Source: Nocardia anocheti (GTDB lineage Bacteria; Actinomycetota; Actinomycetes; Mycobacteriales; Mycobacteriaceae). From it: 64,000 nt of DNA. The notes below the pieces were generated by a model that worked only from the letters and a program-made list of their open reading frames with translations, did not search any database and had not been told where the DNA came from. A program made the translations under genes and the position numbers. Positions 10,558-16,232 of the stretch are shown here, one piece after another. The stretch lies in contig NZ_JAQQFV010000007.1 in assembly GCF_029675105.1 (NCBI RefSeq), positions 186,001 to 250,000 of the forward strand, in the 5' to 3' direction. How positions within the stretch are numbered: the stretch's first letter is position 1; each line of letters opens with the position of its first letter.

Positions 10558-12741
10558 TCAGCCGAGCAGGCGCCGGGCCGCGTCCTCGATCGCGTCTTCG
10601 CTCAACAGGACGGTGTCGGCGGCCGGACCCAGGGGGACGAAACTGTCCGCACTGGTCACCCTGGCCAGCGCGCCGGAGTATCCGGCGTCGATCAGTGCCG
10701 CGAACACCGACTCCGAAACCCCACCGCCGCGGCGTGTTTCATCGGCGACCAGTACGCGACCTGTCGCTCCGGCCTGCTGGATCAGGTCCTCGACCGGCAG
10801 CGGATTCAGCCAGCGCAGATCGACGACGCGTGCGTGAATACCTTGGGCGGCAAGGTGATCCGCCACCCGCAGGCTCATCGGCACCCCGTTGCCGAAGGTG
10901 ACAATGGTCAGATCCGTGCCGTCCCCGTAGACCCGCGCCTTGCCGATCGGCACATGCTCCCCGGTGGGTGCGGTCATCCAGGCCTCATCCCCCGGATACA
11001 GGTCCCGCGTGTGATACAGCGCGATCGGCTCGATGAACAGGCACACGCGCCCGTCGACCCGGGCCGCCGACACGCATGTCCGGAGCAGGGCCGCCGCATC
11101 GTCGGCACGGGCGGGTACGGCCACCACCACCCCGGGGATATCACGCAGTGCCGCAAGGGAATCGTCGTTGTGGAAATGCCCGCCGAACCCCTTCTGATAG
11201 GCGAGCCCCGCGATCCGCACCACCATCGGATTGCGGAACTGCCCGTTCGAGAAGAACTGCAGCGTGGCGGCCTCGCCCCGGATCTGATCGGCGGCATTGT
11301 GTACGTAGGCGAGGTACTGGATCTCCGGGATCGGCACGAATCCGGCCAGCGCGGTGCCGAGTGCCGTACCGAGGACGGCCTGCTCGTCCAGCAAGGTATC
11401 GAACACCCGCCTGCTGCCGAACCGCTTCCGCAGCCCCTTTGTGACCCCGTACACCCCACCTTTACGGCCGACGTCCTCGCCGAACACGAGCACATCGCGA
11501 TCCCGCTCGAGCAGTACACCGAGCGTGTGGTTGATCGCTTGGGCGAGAGTCATCGGCTCGGGCACAGGCACGGCCGCTCGTGTCCCCGCGTCGGTGGTAG
11601 GGCTGGAGCGCACCACGTCGGCCCGGACACCCGCAGGGTGAGCCGGTGCGAGCGGGGCGATCACCGCGGCCGCGGAGTCCAGCCGCGACTCATGGACCAC
11701 CTCATCAGCGACTTCCCGGACCCGCGCACCGATCCGGTCGTATCGCGCGAGCAGGCCGGTCGCCTCGTCGATACCTGCCGCGATCAGATATCGCGCGGTG
11801 CTGAGCAGCGGATCGCGAGCGAGATCGGCGGCCATCTCCGCCGGACGACGATAGGAGGCCTCGACATCGGAACCCGCGTGCCCGCCGAGCCGAACCGTCC
11901 GCAGGTGCAGGAACACCGGCACCCGCCACGACCGCACCATCTCGACCGCGTCCTCGGCCGCACCGAGCACATCGGGCAGATCGGTGCCGTCGGCCGCCAG
12001 ATAGGTGAGCCCGGGGCGCGGCCCGTAGGCCCGCTCGATCCAATCCGGCGGAGTCGGCACACTGATCCCCAGCCCGTTGTCCTCACAGACGAACAGAATC
12101 GGCATCGGCACACCCTGATGCGAAGCGTGCACGGCAGCATTGAGCGCCCCGGCTGCCGTCGAATGATTGGCCGAGGCATCCCCGAAACTGCACACCACCA
12201 CCGCATCCGACGGCCACCGGCACGAAACCCCCAGCCGCGCAGCCCGATCCAGCGCGAACGCCAACCCGACCGCCCGCGGCAGATGCGAAGCGATCGTCGA
12301 GGTCTGCGGAATGATCGAGGCACTCGCACTCCCGAACACCTTGTGCCGCCCACCGGAAATCGGATCCGCCGCGGCCGCCACCACACCGAGCAACACATCC
12401 CGCACCGGATCCAGCCCGGCGATCTGCCTGCACCGCTGCACGAAGAACGCCCCCGACCGATAGTGCAACAGCGCCGGATCATCCACCCGCAGCGCCGCCG
12501 CCACCGCCGCATTCCCCTCATGCCCCGACGACCCGATACTGTAGAACCCCTGCCGCGCCACCCCCAACCGCCGCGCCACCAGATCCAGATGCCTGCCGGT
12601 GACCTGCGAATCGAACAGTTCCAGCCCGAATGCCCCATCGATCGCATCCACCGCGTCCACCCGCCCCGCCGCGGACATCTCGGCCAGCGCGTCCCGGAAC
12701 GCCACATCGAGATCGAGCCCCCCACGCCCTGCCTCGCCCAT
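10558..12741 (-). CDS. Fused alpha/beta E1 component of a 2-oxoacid dehydrogenase (ThDP-dependent)
   Basis: Single 727-residue chain that joins the two E1 subunits. Residues 1 to about 370 resemble E1-alpha, with the thiamine-diphosphate motif GDAS...EDN at about 187-222. From about 385 to the end is E1-beta, with LVFGEDVGRKGGVYGVTKGL, FDTLLDEQAV, GFGGHFHNDD and LRWLNPLPVEDL. Such enzymes decarboxylate pyruvate or branched-chain 2-oxoacids and pass the acyl group to an E2 lipoyl domain. No E2 or E3 gene adjoins it, so the partner must lie elsewhere. The ATG at 12741 is preferred over GTG 12750 because GAGGAG is correctly spaced only for the ATG. GHFHNDDS resembles the branched-chain type, but substrate assignment is uncertain. 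Confidence 0.87.
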   Translation of the reverse strand: MGEAGRGGLDLDVAFRDALAEMSAAGRVDAVDAIDGAFGLELFDSQVTGRHLDLVARRLGVARQGFYSIGSSGHEGNAAVAAALRVDDPALLHYRSGAFFVQRCRQIAGLDPVRDVLLGVVAAAADPISGGRHKVFGSASASIIPQTSTIASHLPRAVGLAFALDRAARLGVSCRWPSDAVVVCSFGDASANHSTAAGALNAAVHASHQGVPMPILFVCEDNGLGISVPTPPDWIERAYGPRPGLTYLAADGTDLPDVLGAAEDAVEMVRSWRVPVFLHLRTVRLGGHAGSDVEASYRRPAEMAADLARDPLLSTARYLIAAGIDEATGLLARYDRIGARVREVADEVVHESRLDSAAAVIAPLAPAHPAGVRADVVRSSPTTDAGTRAAVPVPEPMTLAQAINHTLGVLLERDRDVLVFGEDVGRKGGVYGVTKGLRKRFGSRRVFDTLLDEQAVLGTALGTALAGFVPIPEIQYLAYVHNAADQIRGEAATLQFFSNGQFRNPMVVRIAGLAYQKGFGGHFHNDDSLAALRDIPGVVVAVPARADDAAALLRTCVSAARVDGRVCLFIEPIALYHTRDLYPGDEAWMTAPTGEHVPIGKARVYGDGTDLTIVTFGNGVPMSLRVADHLAAQGIHARVVDLRWLNPLPVEDLIQQAGATGRVLVADETRRGGGVSESVFAALIDAGYSGALARVTSADSFVPLGPAADTVLLSEDAIEDAARRLLG

Positions 12742-12822
12742 CGCCCTCACTCCTCGCCTGCCGTCGAGTCGTCGTGCCGAGAAATCGATGCTAGTGCCGA
12801 CTACACGTCTCGCCCCGCAGAC

Positions 12823-13053
12823 TCAGCTGCCACCCATGACATCGAGAACTTCCGGCGCCGTGGAGGACCGCTGCTGTCCCCGGGGCACCTCGACGAGAAT
12901 GACCGCGGTGACCAGCTTCTCGGCCACCGCCAGGGAGATCTCGAACCACCCGGGCCGATCACTCTCGATCGACAGCCGCAGTAAGCCCTCATGATCAGCC
13001 CGCTGAGCGGGGGAGAAGTCCTCGGGTCGTCGAGGACCACCGCTGGGATGCAC
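12823..13053 (-). CDS. Small protein of unknown function
   Basis: A minus-strand frame encoding about 76 residues from a GTG at 13053 (VHPSGGPRRPEDFS...), rich in acidic and hydrophobic residues (GWFEISLAVAEKLVTAVILVEV). The frame is open further upstream to 13194, which would give 123 residues, but that part would translate through the operator-like repeats at 13051-13104. No strong ribosome site marks either start. No recognisable family. It lies between the E1 gene and the repeat region and could be co-regulated through it. Confidence 0.4.
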   Translation of the reverse strand: MHPSGGPRRPEDFSPAQRADHEGLLRLSIESDRPGWFEISLAVAEKLVTAVILVEVPRGQQRSSTAPEVLDVMGGS

Positions 13054-13104
13054 GAGTGATACTTCTTCCTCGAAAAGTATCACTCGTGAAGTCCAGTGAT
13101 ACTT
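13051..13104. promoter_or_regulatory. Three evenly spaced AGTGATACTT half-sites (operator candidate)
   Basis: CACGAGTGATACTT (13051-13064) and AAGTATCACTCGTG (13075-13088) form a perfect 14-bp inverted repeat with a 10-bp spacer. A third half-site AGTGATACTT (13095-13104) repeats the first in direct orientation. Half-sites begin at 13055, 13075 and 13095, exactly 20 bp or about two helical turns apart. The AT-rich repeats stand out from GC-rich surroundings. They lie between the divergent E1/small-protein side and the PYGAPQP-repeat gene, so they could bind a dimeric repressor acting on one or both. Confidence 0.72.
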
Positions 13105-13260
13105 TGCTAGCAATGGCAGCACTATCGGCGTGATGGTGTGGTCGCTCTCGGTGGGGAGACGCGAACGGCGTGTGTGGCGATCTCTCAGGACCACTCCGGA
13201 GCTGTAGTCCCCGCGGCGGGTAGGGTCCGGTGGTCGGGGAAGTTCGCTGGAGGAGGGGAC

Positions 13261-14055
13261 ATGACATCAGCGGGGCCAGGAGCCCAGTTCGGTTATCCGC
13301 AGCAGCCGGGTCCGTACGGAACGCCGCAGCCCGGCCCCTACGGTGCACCCCAGCCGCAGCAACCAGGCCACTACGGCGCGCCACCACAGCAGCCCGCCCC
13401 CTACGGAGCGCCCCAGCCGTATCAACCCGCGCCCTACGGCGCCCCGCAGCCGTACTCCCAGCAACCCTACGGCCAGCCGAACCCCGCTCCCTACGGCGCA
13501 CCCCCGCAGCCGAATCACGCTGCACCGCAGCCCCCTTCACCCGTCGGCCCAGAGGAGAGCCCCGCAGTCCAGGCTTACCGCGCAGCCGTCGCCCAGCACA
13601 TGGCCATGGGCGGCCTGCAGGTAAGCCAGAACTGGCTCGGCCCCGTCTGGTCCACAATCGGCATCGGCGCAGTCATCAAAAGCTCCCTCAACCCCATCGA
13701 ACTCGCCGTCTGCGTCGGCTACGCCGGCGAAATCTCCCCAGCCACCGTCGCCGGCTTCACCCGCCAGGTAGACGAATTCGCCCGCTCCATCCGCCGCCCC
13801 AGCGCCTTCGCCGTCAAAGGCGGCGCCTGCGCCGTAGCCGCCCTCATCTCCGAACGAGTCCACCCCGCGGCGATCCCCGCCGTCACCAACAAACCCATGA
13901 GCTTCGGCACGGTAGTAGTCCCCGCAGTCATCGACCTCACTGCCCGCCACCTCCTCATCGCCCAGAACACCCCCATGATCGGCATGGCGATGTGGGGCAG
14001 CGTGAAAGGTAAGGCCCGCCTCTACCTCCCCGAACCCAGAGCCGTCCTGGGCTGA
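13261..14055 (+). CDS. PYGAPQP-repeat protein with conserved C-terminal domain of unknown function
   Basis: Protein of 264 residues. Residues 1-100 are low-complexity Pro/Tyr/Gly/Gln with about eight variants of the heptad PYGAPQP, a composition seen in actinobacterial membrane-associated and cytoskeletal scaffold proteins. Residues 105-264 form a compact domain of unknown function (WLGPVWSTIGIGAVIKSS, CVGYAGEISPATVAGF, FAVKGGACAVAALIS, GTVVVPAVIDL). No signal peptide or clear membrane helix. The ATG follows a strong GGAGGAGGGG (13249-13258). The codon use of the 3' half is markedly C-rich in third positions. Nothing adjacent indicates function; an operator-like repeat array lies 160 bp upstream. 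Confidence 0.75.
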   Translation: MTSAGPGAQFGYPQQPGPYGTPQPGPYGAPQPQQPGHYGAPPQQPAPYGAPQPYQPAPYGAPQPYSQQPYGQPNPAPYGAPPQPNHAAPQPPSPVGPEESPAVQAYRAAVAQHMAMGGLQVSQNWLGPVWSTIGIGAVIKSSLNPIELAVCVGYAGEISPATVAGFTRQVDEFARSIRRPSAFAVKGGACAVAALISERVHPAAIPAVTNKPMSFGTVVVPAVIDLTARHLLIAQNTPMIGMAMWGSVKGKARLYLPEPRAVLG

Positions 14056-14219
14056 AGACTTCTGCTCCGGCGAGAGATGTCGTGTACGGATCGGACTATG
14101 AAGAACGCTGATTACGTCCGCGCCCGACGACGCGCAATACGGAGGGCGTGGTCTCGTTCTCGACAGCTTCGAATATTCCGCTACCGCCTACCACGGGCCT
14201 CGGTCACTCCTCGACGGAG
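14056..14219. other. Intergenic segment, no supported gene
   Basis: Between the convergent PYGAPQP-repeat gene and the minus-strand immunity-like gene. GC content starts to fall here relative to the flanking chromosome. I found no convincing reading frame, hairpin or RNA gene. Confidence 0.5.
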
Positions 14220-14624
14220 TTAAGTGCTTGGAGTTGCCTTGGCAGATGGAAACCCTTGGTGATAAACCCGAATCGAATAGCTCGTGCATGCAACCAGGCT
14301 GTCAACACGACCAGATTTGAGGGCCAGGCACTTGACTCGATCCCAGCGTGACTCGTCTAACCCTGAGAGCTGGAGTATTTCTACGGATTGAGAATGGTCG
14401 GCCAGATCAATCGTCACCGTTTCGAAAAGCGTGGCCATCTTCACGGCGAATACACTGAAGAATCTGATCGATATGTAGGTCGGATCGGGAGACCTGTCGA
14501 AGCTGCGAAACTCCAATTCTGATAGAGATAAATTGTAGCGCCATGGCCTGAACTTGAATCCAAAATGTATTGGCAAATTTCCGTCGATCCACGCGAACTC
14601 TCGATCATCTGAAGGAGTTGTCAT
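14220..14624 (-). CDS. Putative immunity protein (unknown family)
   Basis: A 134-residue protein from ATG at 14624, with AAGG 13 nt upstream. It contains aromatic/beta-like segments (WIDGNLPIHFGFKF, PWRYNLSLSELEFRS) and a C-terminal part with KCLALKSGRVDSLVACTSY. It begins 12 nt after the stop of the preceding minus-strand gene (14637), consistent with one operon. I recognise no family. The immunity role is inferred from size, from its place in a chain of small genes behind Rhs toxin-tip fragments and from its lower GC content than the chromosome around it. Confidence 0.55.
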   Translation of the reverse strand: MTTPSDDREFAWIDGNLPIHFGFKFRPWRYNLSLSELEFRSFDRSPDPTYISIRFFSVFAVKMATLFETVTIDLADHSQSVEILQLSGLDESRWDRVKCLALKSGRVDSLVACTSYSIRVYHQGFPSAKATPST

Positions 14625-14636
14625 ACCGGTCTGACC

Positions 14637-15069
14637 TTATTCGATTGCTCTATCCCGCACTGTCCAAGCCCTATCCAGGTGGGAGAATAGCGAGTCGAAA
14701 TCAGATATTGCATTTTCGCAGAACTCTGGATCGAGTTCCGATATTTTCAGCGGAAGCTCTGAGTGATTTACGCCGAGCTGGGGAGCGAACTCTGTCGGCA
14801 CCCGACACGGTTGAATCATCCAGTTCCTTCGTCGATTGGTTTCTGCGCACCAAGCCACTGGGCCTCTGTAGGATACAATGCCATATCGAACTAATTCGCT
14901 AGTATTGCTCTCCTCTGACTTGTATCGCCAAACAACAAAAAGGGGGTGTTCGACGCTTATTGTATTCGTCGTAGCCCAAATCTATTCGTGCCCATTCTAC
15001 CTCTCCGAGCTTTGATAGGATTCTCAACACGCTAAGGCTCGGTGACTGATCCGGCGGCGCGGCTGTCAT
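14637..15069 (-). pseudogene. Frameshifted immunity-like gene
   Basis: Two overlapping minus-strand frames read as one protein of about 143 residues if one base is skipped. The first frame starts at ATG 15069 (MTAAPPDQSPSLSVL ... ARIDLGYDEYNKRRTP) and stops at 14899. The second carries on (LFVVWRYKSEESNTSEL ... GPVAWCAETNRRRNW ... PEFCENAISDFDSLFSHL) to 14637. The switch falls at or near a C5T5 run (AAAAAGGGGG on the plus strand, 14937-14946), a classic slippage site. The ATG overlaps the stop of the toxin-tip fragment upstream (ATGA), which is typical of toxin-immunity pairs. The 433-nt span is 3n+1. It could be true decay, a sequencing error or a +1 frameshift. Confidence 0.6.
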
Positions 15070-15203
15070 CGCCAGCTCATTCCGGGATTTAGGCTCCTCA
15101 TGACATTCTGATAGTCTCCGAGTGGAATTGGAGTCTGAGAGAGTCGGGGGTCGTAGGCGTACCGGCCGTCAGTGTAAACCTCGTGGAATACGTACTGCTC
15201 CAT
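15066..15203 (-). CDS. Displaced toxin-tip fragment (C-terminal end of a polymorphic toxin)
   Basis: A 45-residue frame starts at ATG 15203 with GGGGGAG five bases upstream. The sequence MEQYVFHEVYTDGRYAYDP continues into a segment containing TPIPLGDYQNVMRSLNPG. It resembles the last part of polymorphic-toxin C-terminal domains, and the H...DGRYAYDP pattern resembles the His/Asp end of papain-like deamidase or peptidase toxins (tentative). Its stop overlaps the next gene's ATG (ATGA), as in toxin-immunity cassettes. The upstream part of the toxin is absent; an IS5-type transposase remnant lies 57 bp away on the other strand. Probably an orphan cassette left by recombination of an Rhs tip. Confidence 0.5.
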   Translation of the reverse strand: MEQYVFHEVYTDGRYAYDPRLSQTPIPLGDYQNVMRSLNPGMSWR

Positions 15204-15259
15204 GATTCTCCCCCGTTTTCGGGTGTGGTCAGATCGGGACACTCGCGGCGAACACCCCT

Positions 15260-15609
15260 GATGCCGAGGCGCTACGGCCGTTTGTGCGGGCGATCCCGGC
15301 CGCGCGTTCCCGGCGGGGCTGCGTCGTCGTAGGCCGGGAAAGCTGCACGCGGACAAGGACTTATGAAGATCGTGAGCTGCGGCAGTGGCTGGCCGATCCC
15401 TGGATCGGTGTAAGGATCGCCCGCAAGGGCGTCGAATCCGGTGAGCGCCTGGGCAGGCATCGGTGGGTGATCCGGCGAACCACGGGCCTGGCTCATTGGG
15501 TACCACCGTTGACGATGCGCTACGACCGCAAAGACGCCCATTTCTGTGCCTTCCTCACGCTGGCGGCGGCACTGACCGGGTACAAGAACCTCGCGCAGGC
15601 CCGAGCAAC
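15260..15609 (+). mobile_element. Decayed IS5-family transposase, 3' part
   Basis: Conceptual translation across two frame changes gives the C-terminal third of an IS5-type DDE transposase: DAEALRPFVRAIPAARSRRG, then RRRPGKLHADKDL in another frame, then YEDRELRQWLADPW, IGVRIARKGVESGERLGRHR, WVIRRTTGLAHWV and LTMRYDRKDAHFCAFLTLAA. The HADK and RHRWVI motifs are family-typical. The WVIERT glutamate of the catalytic triad reads R here, and the following helix is scrambled. The front half is missing, so it cannot be active. I could not identify its terminal inverted repeats. It divides the toxin/immunity debris into two blocks. Confidence 0.75.
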
Positions 15610-15638
15610 CAGAAGAGGCACGATCTTAGAAAGAGGGG

Positions 15639-15826
15639 CTACCGCCGGGATGGCGACAGACTCGAACCTCTAACAATAGACCACATTTCGTCGGCCTCGG
15701 CGACCGTGAGATTGGATAGCGCGTCGAATCTGTATCGTTCGGCACTACCAGAGTCGGACTTTGCGGCCTGTGTGATGCGGTCGAAAGCATCCAGGGTCGT
15801 CGAACCAGATATCTAGTGCTACTGGT
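15639..15826 (-). pseudogene. Remnant of a small gene behind the Rhs immunity gene
   Basis: Downstream of the putative Rhs immunity gene the minus strand reads VALDIWFDDPG in one frame and then LDAFDRITQAAKSDSGSAER, YRFDALSNLTVAEADEMW in the next, ending at a TAG at 15639-15641. Joined across a one-base shift it looks like about 55 residues of a real protein. No start codon is visible and the 3' end meets the IS5 remnant. Likely part of a truncated immunity or effector gene; family unknown. Confidence 0.35.
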
Positions 15827-15863
15827 GATGGCAGGTGGCGCGCGCTGCCGTTCCGCGGCGACC

Positions 15864-16232
15864 TCAGTATCCGCGAATTGCGATGTCCTGCGGCAACATT
15901 CCCCGCTCCCACTTATCATCCAGCTTCCACAAGTAGGACTGTGGCGACTTCGTATCGATGAGCTGCTCAAGTTTCGTACCGCGCAGTGGTGCCGAAATGC
16001 TAAATCTTGCCGACATGTCAGGAACCATAGTCGATGCGAACCGCCGACAGCGTCTACACCATTCGAGAACTTCTCCACGATCCACCAGTCCAACGAGCTT
16101 GTGAAAGTAGAATCGAACGGAGATGCATCCGCAATGCGGGCACTCGCGCTCGTCGGCAAGGTCCGAAAATGAAGATATCTTCAACTTCGCCCTTTCATGG
16201 CCAGTGTAGGCAGTCCATGAATATTCGTTCAC
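15864..16232 (-). CDS. Putative immunity protein of the Rhs toxin, Cys-rich
   Basis: A 122-residue protein whose GTG start shares its G with the TAG stop of the Rhs toxin (TAGTG at 16234-16230), so translation is coupled. It has cysteines in a zinc-ribbon-like arrangement: C31, C34 and C36 in ECPHCGC and C59, C62 in WCRRCRR, with histidines nearby. No signal peptide is visible, so it should act in the cytoplasm against the cognate toxin domain. Immunity function is inferred from position and size, because Rhs toxins are almost always followed by their antidote. A metal-binding antidote next to a metallopeptidase-like toxin is notable. Family not recognised. Confidence 0.65.
   Translation of the reverse strand: MNEYSWTAYTGHERAKLKISSFSDLADERECPHCGCISVRFYFHKLVGLVDRGEVLEWCRRCRRFASTMVPDMSARFSISAPLRGTKLEQLIDTKSPQSYLWKLDDKWERGMLPQDIAIRGY

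Noticed and set aside
10834..12984. 716-codon plus-strand open frame opposite the E1 gene
   Set aside because: Composition (Arg/His/Pro-rich) is that of GC-biased antisense sequence; the minus strand carries complete E1 motifs.
13300..13520. Short regular repeats that could suggest a CRISPR or VNTR array
   Set aside because: The repeats are in-frame codons for PYGAPQP units inside a gene, 21 bp long and degenerate, with no spacers.
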